Positions 8,739 to 16,497 of a DNA stretch of 44,067 bases are shown here, one piece after another. Position 1 is the first letter of the stretch. Every line of letters starts with the position of its first letter. The notes under the pieces are model-generated. The model did no database searches, had not been told where the DNA came from, and saw only the letters and a list, made by a program, of their open reading frames with translations. The position numbers were made by a program, and so were the translations under genes. The DNA is from JAIRVZ01 sp031553755 (lineage in GTDB: Bacteria; Bacteroidota; Bacteroidia; Bacteroidales; Azobacteroidaceae): contig JAVBKZ010000058.1 in assembly GCA_031553755.1 (NCBI GenBank), positions 1 through 44,067 on the forward strand, given 5' to 3'.

Positions 8739-8786
8739 ATCTTAAATATAATATCAGCATTATCCATAAAATCTATGATAAACCAT

Positions 8787-8823
8787 AAAAAAAGCCGCTC
8801 CTTTTGCAGAAACGGCTTTTTTA
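8787..8823 (-). terminator. Rho-independent terminator of the 707-residue gene
   Basis: Read leftward, AAAAAAGCCGTTTCTGCAAA continues into AGGAGCGGCTTTTTTTAT, a hairpin followed by a T tract. The sequence is almost the reverse complement of the terminator at 8448-8481, with one change in the stem. Confidence 0.82.
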
Positions 8824-8853
8824 TTGAAATTTATTTATCGATAATTATTCTGT

Positions 8854-8990
8854 TTATTTGATCACCTTTGAAGTTGATACCGAACCATCTTCATAAGTTA
8901 TTTTGGCAATTACAATACCTTTCACATTTCCGCTGATTTCCACACCTTGCAAATTGTAGTAACGAATACCAACTACCGCGCCGGCAGATT
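8854..8990. repeat. 3'-end module, copy 2 (inverted relative to copy 1)
   Basis: Read on the minus strand this stretch encodes YYNLQGVEI through KGIVIAKITYEDGSVSTSK. Its last ~65 bp match 8350-8412 at nearly every base, and the similarity extends a few bases past the stop codon. Confidence 0.75.
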
Positions 8991-10977
8991 GAACTGATTT
9001 TACACCTGTACCCGGGCTGACGGTTGTTTTTACAAAATCTAAACTGAAATGAGATTCGATAGCATCCAAAGTTTTAGCTGCAGTAACACCTGTTCCACAA
9101 CCTATTATGCTTTCGGAGACATATTGAAAACCTTTTCCGTTTGAATTTTGTCCTCTGATTATAAATGCATTACCATCGCTTATTCGTTGGAGAAGCAAAG
9201 ATGTATACGAGTTTGACTTATTGGATGACAATGGAGCATTCCCTGTTGAAAAAGAACTTGTTGCCCCATTAACCCATGTCATATACTGCTCGGATCCCTT
9301 GTTTTTAATTGAAAAAGCAAAAATCGCAGGAGTATTTGAATTGTCTATTTCACTTGGAGTGAAATTCCATAAAACATCATCAGTAGAAGTTGTAGCATTT
9401 ACTGCTGTTAGCATAAATGCAGGAGTATCAATTGTTACGTCTAAAGCGTTAACTACTTGATCCGGATTGGCAAGACTCTTGATTTTATACCAATAAAGAT
9501 TGGTAGCATCTGATAAAGTAGGGAATCCTGTTTCATAAGTAGCGGCAGGAACAAACTTCCAATTATCGGATGCCATTGTTGGCATTGTAGAATTAGTAAT
9601 AGAACCTATTAAACTACTGGTTGAAGTAGGAATAGCTGCTGATATGTAGTTTGTTGTTCCGGAAGCAATCCCAACAAGATCAGGTATTGAAGTTGGTTTC
9701 GGTTTTACTGCTGTTATAACAGAACCAGTAGCATTTGTACTCCAATTACCTGTATTAAAATACAATTTATTCCCTGTCGATTTATTGCTGATTGTTCCAT
9801 CGGCATTGACTGTCCAAATTTGATGATTTTTATCATCCCTGGTTCCGTTGATTTTCCATGGAGAAGTATTTAACGCGTTACTTTCTGATTCGCTCAACAA
9901 CATACCGGAATTAAAGAAAGCCGAAGTTGTCATTGGCGCCGTATTCATAATATAATAGTCGCCTACAGAGGGAAGGGCTACGGTTTGGGGTTGTTCGGTA
10001 GTTTCGGTTTTTACAAAAACTAATTTGAATTGAGAAGAAGTTGAGTATGTAGCATCATCGAAAGCCTTAGCACCACTAACCCCACTCGCAGTTATTACTG
10101 TCGTAGAGCCGACGATATAGTTAGTAAGCCCTTTTGCGTCACTTTGACCCGCAGGGATAATAAAAAGATTATCATCCGACAGTTGTCTCAAAATTGAAGT
10201 CCCTTGAGTAGCAGAAGGAGCTGTATTCGTGCGTTGAAGGTAAATTCCAGGATAACTTTTATTTTCAATGTTGATTGAAAATTCTGTTGCATTACCACTA
10301 GTACTCCCCATGGGTTGAGCACTACTTGACTTTGTAAATTTCCATAATTGATTATTTGCATTATCATCATTTGTAATTAAAGCCATATCCTTCGTTCCAT
10401 TAGCAACTACGGAACTTCCTGTAATAGAAACACTTTCAATTCTATACCAGTAAGTATTTGTCGCATCTGATAGTTTGGGTACACTATTCAAATATGTAGT
10501 AGTTTCTATTAATTTCCAAACATTATTCGTTGTGTTATTAGATGCTTTATATATAATGACACCAACAACGGAAGTAGCATTATCAGCTCCAATATAATTT
10601 GTCCCATCCCCCAATGTAACACCACTGCCTGATACAGTAACAGTTATAACTGTTTTGGAAGTGGCGTTCGTAGTCCAAATGGTTCCATCAAAATAAATGT
10701 ATTCATCTGTTGTTTTATTTTTCAAATATCCACCCGACTCATAAACCCAAACTTGACGATTTTTTTCTCCTAGAGTTCCATTAATTCTCCATGGAGAAGT
10801 AACAAGTGCAGTTGCAGAAGAAAGGGGGGCAGACAACAACGAACCGGCATTTTTATAAGACTTGGCTTCAGCCACGTTCATGATGAAGTACTCTGTTCCG
10901 GGAATTTGCGCTTTCATAGTTGTAGAAAAACCTAAAGCGACAATAAAAGTAGCTAAGTAAAAATAAAAGTGTTTCAT
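8854..10977 (-). CDS. Secreted protein with two tandem ricin-like repeats and a type IX-like C-terminal module
   Basis: The 707-residue product has a signal peptide ending near MKAQ (residues 21-24). Two homologous units of about 310 residues follow: the first opens with GTEYFIMNVAEAKS and the second, near residue 340, with GDYYIMNTAPMTTS. Each contains SPWRINGT or SPWKINGT, then RQVWVYE or HQIWTVN and TNATSK or TNATGS, later NLYWYKI or NTYWYRI and an FTxS segment. The QxW-type signatures and spacing suggest beta-trefoil (ricin B-like) folds, usually sugar-binding. The final ~40 residues match the C-terminal module of the convergent gene. It ends at its own terminator and is flanked on both sides by inverted MITE-like copies. 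A surface or secreted glycan-binding role is an inference. Confidence 0.72.
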   Translation of the reverse strand: MKHFYFYLATFIVALGFSTTMKAQIPGTEYFIMNVAEAKSYKNAGSLLSAPLSSATALVTSPWRINGTLGEKNRQVWVYESGGYLKNKTTDEYIYFDGTIWTTNATSKTVITVTVSGSGVTLGDGTNYIGADNATSVVGVIIYKASNNTTNNVWKLIETTTYLNSVPKLSDATNTYWYRIESVSITGSSVVANGTKDMALITNDDNANNQLWKFTKSSSAQPMGSTSGNATEFSINIENKSYPGIYLQRTNTAPSATQGTSILRQLSDDNLFIIPAGQSDAKGLTNYIVGSTTVITASGVSGAKAFDDATYSTSSQFKLVFVKTETTEQPQTVALPSVGDYYIMNTAPMTTSAFFNSGMLLSESESNALNTSPWKINGTRDDKNHQIWTVNADGTISNKSTGNKLYFNTGNWSTNATGSVITAVKPKPTSIPDLVGIASGTTNYISAAIPTSTSSLIGSITNSTMPTMASDNWKFVPAATYETGFPTLSDATNLYWYKIKSLANPDQVVNALDVTIDTPAFMLTAVNATTSTDDVLWNFTPSEIDNSNTPAIFAFSIKNKGSEQYMTWVNGATSSFSTGNAPLSSNKSNSYTSLLLQRISDGNAFIIRGQNSNGKGFQYVSESIIGCGTGVTAAKTLDAIESHFSLDFVKTTVSPGTGVKSVQSAGAVVGIRYYNLQGVEISGNVKGIVIAKITYEDGSVSTSKVIK

Positions 10978-11187
10978 AAAAAAAAATTTAAGAAGTTAGA
11001 AATAATTATAGTATATGTAATTTAAGAATACATAATCACGCTTACTATATATATTAATACGAATAACAGTGAAAATACCCTACCTCTAACTTTTAAATTT
11101 TTTTAATAATTTTTAAATAAAATATTCAACTTGCTTGTTTTGAGTAATTTAATTTTTTAAAATAAATCTGAATGTTTGTAATATGAT

Positions 11188-11329
11188 TATCCGTTATACT
11201 ACCTGATTTCTTTGTCATACCGCACTTGATGCGGGATTTTTTATGAATCATTACTAATTATCAATAGATTGCGGGTCAAGCCCGCAATGACAAATAAGTT
11301 TTTTAATTTGTCAGGTAAAATAACAGATA
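11188..11329. mobile_element. MITE-like element, right copy (142 bp), inverted relative to the left copy
   Basis: The reverse complement of this stretch matches 8598-8738 over its full length with roughly nine in ten bases the same by eye. Terminal repeats are TATCCGTTAT at 11188-11197 and ATAACAGATA at 11320-11329 (one mismatch). Both internal hairpins are conserved. In the rest of the 10978-11499 gap I see A/T-rich leader sequence next to the 707-residue gene, a short palindrome-like TCTATTCGAATAAGA near 11407, and no gene. Confidence 0.7.
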
Positions 11330-11499
11330 TTTATATGAATCTCCTTAGAAGTCGTATTAATGTACGAACAATATCCAATGCTATAAACATTTAAATCTTT
11401 CGGATTCTATTCGAATAAGATTTAGCATATTATGACAGGGGTAAGCAGAATTTTTTAAAATTGTTGGATGAAAAACCGATAGTGCGCGCAACGGGTGAT

Positions 11500-12282
11500 T
11501 CAGGCAAGTACGTCATCAGACGATTTAATCAGTAATTTTTGGAGTTCTTCCCCCGAAAGATCAAAATGCAACCGTCCTCCTTCTGCCATCGATATTTTTC
11601 CGGTTTCTTCCGAAACTACAATTACTTTGGCATCGGTTTCCTGAGAAATTCCTAACGCGGAACGGTGTCGTAATCCTAATTCTTTGGGAATATCATTTTT
11701 TTGGGAAACCGGCAAAATACATGCCGCGGCTTTGATTTTTTTATCTATTATAATGGTTGCTCCATCGTGTAACGGGCTGTTTTTGAAGAAAATATTTTCA
11801 AGCAAACGGGAACTTAATGTGGCGTTCAACATTTCTCCGGTTTCGATATATAGTCCTAAATTCATTTTTTGTTGCACTACGATTAACGCGCCTGTTTTTG
11901 TTTTCGACATATTCATCGCCGCCAAAACAATCGGCATGATGTATGATAAATCGTCTTGCACTTTGCTATTCTTTGATGTAAAAATCCTCAAAAGGAATTT
12001 CCATCCACGGTGAGATCCTAACGCTAATAAAAAACGCCTGATTTCGTCCTGAAACAAAATTACCAATATGATAAATCCGACACTGATAAACTTGTCTAAA
12101 ATAGCGCCCATCAATTTCATTTCCAACATTTGGGAAACAATTATCCATACGGCTATAAACGACAAAATACCGGAAAAGATAGCGGTTGTTCCCGAACCTT
12201 TGGTTAACTGGTAGGTTTTATAAAGGAAAAACGCGACCAATAATATGTCTATGGCATCTTTTATCCCGAAATGAATCTGCAT
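11500..12282 (-). CDS. cdaA: Diadenylate cyclase, CdaA/DacA type
   Basis: This enzyme makes cyclic di-AMP from two ATP. The 260-residue protein has three N-terminal membrane spans (about residues 9-25, 33-52 and 60-77), a short linker, and a DAC domain from about 90. The catalytic motifs are DGA at 173-175 and RHR at 205-207, both intact, so it is probably active. Size and layout match membrane-bound CdaA (about 270 residues) and not DisA. It is the last gene of the leftward run coaD, S41 protease, acyltransferase, folP, cdaA, 24 bp after folP. No strong terminator is visible downstream. No CdaR-like regulator gene follows it in this window. Confidence 0.95.
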   Translation of the reverse strand: MQIHFGIKDAIDILLVAFFLYKTYQLTKGSGTTAIFSGILSFIAVWIIVSQMLEMKLMGAILDKFISVGFIILVILFQDEIRRFLLALGSHRGWKFLLRIFTSKNSKVQDDLSYIMPIVLAAMNMSKTKTGALIVVQQKMNLGLYIETGEMLNATLSSRLLENIFFKNSPLHDGATIIIDKKIKAAACILPVSQKNDIPKELGLRHRSALGISQETDAKVIVVSEETGKISMAEGGRLHFDLSGEELQKLLIKSSDDVLA

Positions 12283-12306
12283 TTAAGTTCTAAAATTATT
12301 TATTTA

Positions 12307-13143
12307 TCAATTAAAATCACATGTTACAAATAACTGAACTGCCTGAACCGCTTCTTTTACATCGTGTACTCTTAATATATTGGCGCCTTTCATTAACGCG
12401 AAACTGTTTAATACGGTTGTCCCGTTGAGGCTTTCTTCAGAAGTACAGCCTAAAATTGTCCGAATCATATTTTTTCTTGAAATTCCGATCAGGACAGGCA
12501 GGCCAAATATACGAAAATCTTCGAGATTTTCCATTAAAATATAATTCTGCTCCGTAGTTTTACTGAACCCAAAACCGGGATCAATAATAATATCAGACAC
12601 TCCGAGTTGATGTAGTTTGTTTATTTTTCCGGAAAAATAAAGAAAAATATCTTGTATAAAATTATTATAGGCTGTTTCTTGCATCATGTTCTGAGGATTT
12701 CCTTTCATGTGCGTCGCGATATAAGGCACTTGCAACTCGGCTATCGTTTCAAACATTTTATCGTCTAAATTTCCGGCAGAAATATCATTTATTATCGCGA
12801 CTCCGTATTTTTCCACACATTTCCGGGCTATTGAAGAACGAAAAGTATCAACAGAAACAATGGCTTTGGGATAAGTTTCAAACAATATTTTCAAAGCGTA
12901 ATCCAAACGTCGCGTTTCTTCTTCTTCGGTAACATGAATTGCTCCGGGACGGGAAGAATAGCCTCCTACATCGATTATATCCGCTCCTTCTTCTTTTATC
13001 TGAATTACGCGTCGCCTTATTTCGTCTTCGGTTTGTTTGCGGCTACCGGCAAAAAAAGAATCGGGAGTGATGTTTAATATTCCCATTACTTTAGGCTTGG
13101 AAAAATCCCAAAGTTCTCCTTTTATATTGATTGTTTTTGACAT
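12307..13143 (-). CDS. folP: Dihydropteroate synthase
   Basis: FolP joins p-aminobenzoate to 6-hydroxymethyl-7,8-dihydropterin diphosphate in folate synthesis. The 278-residue protein shows the family signatures: GILNITPDSF at residues 21-30, DVGGYSSRPG at 58-67, the NDISAG segment, the DPGFGFSKT segment and the C-terminal GISRK loop. It is the usual length. It lies 22 bp after the acyltransferase gene and 24 bp before cdaA in the same direction, so co-transcription is likely. Confidence 0.97.
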   Translation of the reverse strand: MSKTINIKGELWDFSKPKVMGILNITPDSFFAGSRKQTEDEIRRRVIQIKEEGADIIDVGGYSSRPGAIHVTEEEETRRLDYALKILFETYPKAIVSVDTFRSSIARKCVEKYGVAIINDISAGNLDDKMFETIAELQVPYIATHMKGNPQNMMQETAYNNFIQDIFLYFSGKINKLHQLGVSDIIIDPGFGFSKTTEQNYILMENLEDFRIFGLPVLIGISRKNMIRTILGCTSEESLNGTTVLNSFALMKGANILRVHDVKEAVQAVQLFVTCDFN

Positions 13144-13165
13144 GAAGTAATGAGAAAATGCATAT

Positions 13166-14035
13166 TTATCTTTTCCAACGCTTATGTGTCCATAACCATC
13201 CGGAAGGTTCTTGTCTTATATTCGCTTCAAGCAAACCGGCATAACGGCGGGTTACTTCGGTTGTCCCCGAGGTTTTTGAATTTTCTGTAAGCAATTGGCA
13301 TTCAATTCTGTAAAAACCTCTTTTAGGGTTTGTAATATTTAGGTAGACAACAGGTAAATCGCCAACTTTACTCAGTCGTTCAATGCCGGGAAACATCGCC
13401 GTAGATTGATGCAAAAATTCCATCCGGTAGGTTTCATCAACATTCCACGGACATTGGTCGCCAATGAAAAGATATATTCCGGGCTTGGTTTCTTTTGATA
13501 AAATATGCCTTGCCGCTTTTTTTGAAGGTACCATTTTTACTCCAAACCGGGTACGTAACGAATACATTAAACGATCTTGTGTTTTATTCCGCAAGGGTTT
13601 GTATAACGCGTATACATTTATTTTTTCCGCGAATGGAAGAATGTTGAACATTTCCCAATTTCCACAATGCCCTAAAGCGGCGATTACGCTTTTATTTTGG
13701 CTCAAATAATCTTTTACGATGTCGAAATTAATAAATTCTATACGTTTGTTCAAGTCTTTGGGCGAAATGGATATGGTTTTTAAAATTTCGACAAAATGAT
13801 CTACAAATTTTTTGTAAAAATCTTTGCTTATATTTTTAATTTCCTGGTATTTTTTTTCCGGAAATGAACGGGAAATATTCTGAATAACAACTGTTTTTCT
13901 ATATCCGAAAATATTATAAACGAAAATGCAGGAAAAAGTCGACAACGCGTATAGCACGGAATAGGGGAGCAAACTGACCAAGTATGCCAACGCGTAAATC
14001 AACCGGTAACGTATTTCGTTCAATAAATTTTTCAT
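13166..14035 (-). CDS. LpxL/HtrB-type lysophospholipid or lipid A acyltransferase
   Basis: The 289-residue protein has an N-terminal hydrophobic anchor (about residues 11-43), then the acyltransferase motif HCGNWE with His123 and Glu128 (HX4E), and a later GDQCPW segment equivalent to the GDQ motif of lauroyl/myristoyl transferases. Such enzymes add a secondary acyl chain to lipid A, or act on ornithine or other lipids in some Bacteroidota. It sits 8 bp after the S41 protease gene and 22 bp before folP. The acceptor cannot be read from sequence. Confidence 0.88.
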   Translation of the reverse strand: MKNLLNEIRYRLIYALAYLVSLLPYSVLYALSTFSCIFVYNIFGYRKTVVIQNISRSFPEKKYQEIKNISKDFYKKFVDHFVEILKTISISPKDLNKRIEFINFDIVKDYLSQNKSVIAALGHCGNWEMFNILPFAEKINVYALYKPLRNKTQDRLMYSLRTRFGVKMVPSKKAARHILSKETKPGIYLFIGDQCPWNVDETYRMEFLHQSTAMFPGIERLSKVGDLPVVYLNITNPKRGFYRIECQLLTENSKTSGTTEVTRRYAGLLEANIRQEPSGWLWTHKRWKR

Positions 14036-14043
14036 ATTTAAAT

Positions 14044-15726
14044 TTACTTTCCTTTAAGCAATTTGTTGTATTCTTCCGGCTTTTTGATAATTTCTACCGC
14101 TTTTTTAAATACGTTGCTTTCTTGGTTAAATATGTAAAAATATTCGTTCATATCCCATAAATCACGGGCTATCAATGATTTTAACTGTAATTCTATCAGC
14201 GGTTTCGACCTATTATATTCTTCCATGTCTTTTTCGGAAAATTCAGTCGAATCATTTTTCGGAGATATTTCGGTAACACTGATTTCAGACTCATCTTCTT
14301 CAGATTCAATATTTTTAGAATTTTTAGCGTCTTTCGCTGCTTTAAGCAGGTCTTCCATCAAATTTTCGGGAACTTGGTATTTTTGGCTGAATTTTTCTAC
14401 GTTCTGGTATTCTTTTTTAAGAAAATCCCGGTTAGAATCGATATACTTTATTGCCGTCCTGTTCAGTATTCCTTTGGCTACTATGTTGCGGAAGAAAGGG
14501 GTATATTTTGTGGTATCTATCGGAACGAAATAATCGGGCATAATGCCACCGCCACCATAAACGGTCCGTTTGTTGACCAGTGTTCCGTATTTCAACGAAT
14601 CGGGAAAATGAATGCTATCGGCGCTAATCATTTCTCCATGATTATATCTGTTGATCCAATCTTTTTCATAATTTTCCTTGTTCCCTTTTTCATAAGGTTT
14701 TTGAATACAACGCCCTGTAGGAGTATAATAGCGGGCGGTTGTCAGGCGAATCATCGAACCATCCGGCAATTGAATCGGCCTTTGTACCAATCCCTTACCA
14801 AAACTCCGGCGTCCGACAAGAACCGCTCTGTCCCAATCTTGCAAAGCGCCAGATACGATTTCACTGGCCGACGCGGAAGTTTCGTCAATTAATACTATCA
14901 GTTTTCCTTTTTCAAAATTGCCTCTTCCACTGGCTTTCATATCATCTCTCCGTTGTTTCGCGCCTTCGGTATAAACGATTGTTTTTCCGGCTCCAAGGAA
15001 TTCGTTGGCAATATCGGTCGCCACATTTAAATAACCGCCTCCGTTTCCTTGTAAATCGAAAATAAGGTTTTTCATTCCTTGTTGCTGTAATTTATTGAAT
15101 GCTTTCATAAATTCGTTGTAACTTGTCGCGGCAAAACGGCTCAGGCGAATGTAGCCGGTTTCTTTGTCGATCATGTATGAAGCATCTAAGCTGTAGATAG
15201 GAATTTCACCCCTGATAATTTTAAATTCAATTAATCCGGGTACATTATTACGCAACACTTTTACCCTGACTTCCGTTCCTTTTTTACCCCTCAGCCGTTT
15301 CATTATGTCAGAATTTTTCATCTTCACACCCGAAATAATCGTGTCATCGACCTGGATAATGCGGTCTCCCGCCAATAATCCTACTTTTTCCGATGGGCCG
15401 CCGGAAATAACGCTTACTACATAAAGCGTATCTGTCAACATATTGAACTGAATACCAATGCCTTCGAAATTGCCTTGTAACGGTTCATTCATTTCTTTAA
15501 CTTCTTCTTTATTGAGATAATTTGAGTGGGGATCTAATTCTTTCAATAATGAAATAATGGCGTCTTCCGCTAATTTATTTTCATCGACTTTATCGACATA
15601 CATATTTTCGATAGCGTATAAAGCCATATTTAGTTTACGACTTGCCATATCCCCGGATTGTCCGGAAACAGGTAATACTAAGGTGAAAAACAAGCTTAAA
15701 AGCAATGATCCTTTTTTTGTTTTCAT
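14044..15726 (-). CDS. S41 carboxyl-terminal processing peptidase with PDZ domain
   Basis: The 560-residue protein has a signal peptide (about residues 1-24), a helical region, a PDZ domain at about 90-175 (SGGPSEKVGLLAGDRII) and an S41 protease core. The motif SASASEI gives the nucleophile Ser286, with Asp297 at +11 and Lys311 (SFGKG) at +25, which matches the Ser/Asp/Lys spacing of E. coli Prc. A long Glu/Asp/Lys-rich C-terminal extension follows from about 440. It is periplasmic and probably trims or degrades secreted and membrane proteins. The ATG overlaps the end of coaD by 4 bp, so translation is likely coupled. Confidence 0.95.
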   Translation of the reverse strand: MKTKKGSLLLSLFFTLVLPVSGQSGDMASRKLNMALYAIENMYVDKVDENKLAEDAIISLLKELDPHSNYLNKEEVKEMNEPLQGNFEGIGIQFNMLTDTLYVVSVISGGPSEKVGLLAGDRIIQVDDTIISGVKMKNSDIMKRLRGKKGTEVRVKVLRNNVPGLIEFKIIRGEIPIYSLDASYMIDKETGYIRLSRFAATSYNEFMKAFNKLQQQGMKNLIFDLQGNGGGYLNVATDIANEFLGAGKTIVYTEGAKQRRDDMKASGRGNFEKGKLIVLIDETSASASEIVSGALQDWDRAVLVGRRSFGKGLVQRPIQLPDGSMIRLTTARYYTPTGRCIQKPYEKGNKENYEKDWINRYNHGEMISADSIHFPDSLKYGTLVNKRTVYGGGGIMPDYFVPIDTTKYTPFFRNIVAKGILNRTAIKYIDSNRDFLKKEYQNVEKFSQKYQVPENLMEDLLKAAKDAKNSKNIESEEDESEISVTEISPKNDSTEFSEKDMEEYNRSKPLIELQLKSLIARDLWDMNEYFYIFNQESNVFKKAVEIIKKPEEYNKLLKGK

Positions 15727-16190
15727 ATATATTCGTGTATATTTAATGCTTTAGGAACAAATTTATCTACATCTTTTCCATAAGTTAATAATTCTCTTAC
15801 GATAGATGAATTAATATGCGTATGTTCGGGTTCTGTAAAAAGAACAAAGGTTTCAATTCCGGCGATAATGCGATTTACATCGGCAATGTTTTTTTCGTAT
15901 TCAAAATCATTGACCGAACGTATACCTCTTAAAATAAAATGAGCATCGACCGACTTCGCAAAATCAATGGTTAATGATTCATAGCTCATCACTTTCACGC
16001 GAGGTTCATTGGTGAAAAGCGCGGAAATCATTTTTTCCCTGTCTTCTAACGAAAAAAAAGTTTTTTTATTCGGATTAATTCCGATAGCAATCACAATTTC
16101 ATCGACAAGAGCAAGTCCTCTTTTTACCAGCGATTCGTGTCCGATGGTAAAAGGATCGAATGTGCCGGGGAATATAGCTGTTTTTTTCAT
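15723..16190 (-). CDS. coaD: Phosphopantetheine adenylyltransferase
   Basis: CoaD adenylates 4'-phosphopantetheine to dephospho-CoA. The 155-residue protein starts AIFPGTFDPFTIGH, with the nucleotidyltransferase TxGH motif at residues 15-18, and has the C-terminal SSIVREL segment that closes over ATP. Length matches the family. It is the first gene of the leftward run and overlaps the protease gene by 4 bp. Confidence 0.97.
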   Translation of the reverse strand: MKKTAIFPGTFDPFTIGHESLVKRGLALVDEIVIAIGINPNKKTFFSLEDREKMISALFTNEPRVKVMSYESLTIDFAKSVDAHFILRGIRSVNDFEYEKNIADVNRIIAGIETFVLFTEPEHTHINSSIVRELLTYGKDVDKFVPKALNIHEYI

Positions 16191-16243
16191 TAAAAACTTT
16201 TTAATTTAAGCATGAATGAAGAATCCGTCTCGACTTTTTATCA

Positions 16244-16327
16244 AACACGGAGTAAAAGGAGTTTATTTCACAGAGTACCCCATTATATTAATCTAAAAAT
16301 CTACTCTGTGAATAATTTCTCCGTGTA
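16244..16327. repeat. Long inverted repeat of the CACGGAG/CACAGAG class
   Basis: The arm ACACGGAGTAAAAGGAGTTT, continuing as ATTTCACAGAGTA to 16277, is matched in reverse by TACTCTGTGAATAATTTCTC CGTGT at 16301-16325, leaving a loop of about 23 bp. Adjacent bases (AACTCTGTGTTT) repeat the same motif. A similar short stretch lies near 5056. There is no coding capacity. The remainder of this 306-bp gap holds a lone ATAACGGATA at 16386-16395, identical to the MITE terminal repeat, and a terminator. Confidence 0.65.
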
Positions 16328-16433
16328 ACTCTGTGTTTAAAATCTATCATTTGATACATCTTGTAAAAGTCAAGATGATTTCAATATAACGGATAATTAT
16401 TAATTTTAGCTGACAAATTTACTAATGTTTAAC

Positions 16434-16471
16434 AAAAAAAGCAAAACCGATAAATCCGGTTTTGCTTTTTT
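16434..16471 (-). terminator. Bidirectional terminator downstream of the large M16 peptidase gene
   Basis: GCAAAACCG at 16441-16449 pairs with CGGTTTTGC at 16457-16465 around a 7-base loop, with A7 on the left and T6 on the right. It ends leftward transcription of the peptidase gene and is also suitable for the opposite direction. Confidence 0.85.
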
Positions 16472-16497
16472 ATATTGAAAACGAGTGTTTATTTTTA

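Noticed and set aside
14374..14892. Open frame of 172 codons antisense to the S41 protease gene
   Set aside because: It overlaps the catalytic region of a clear protease gene, and the translation has no recognisable domain.
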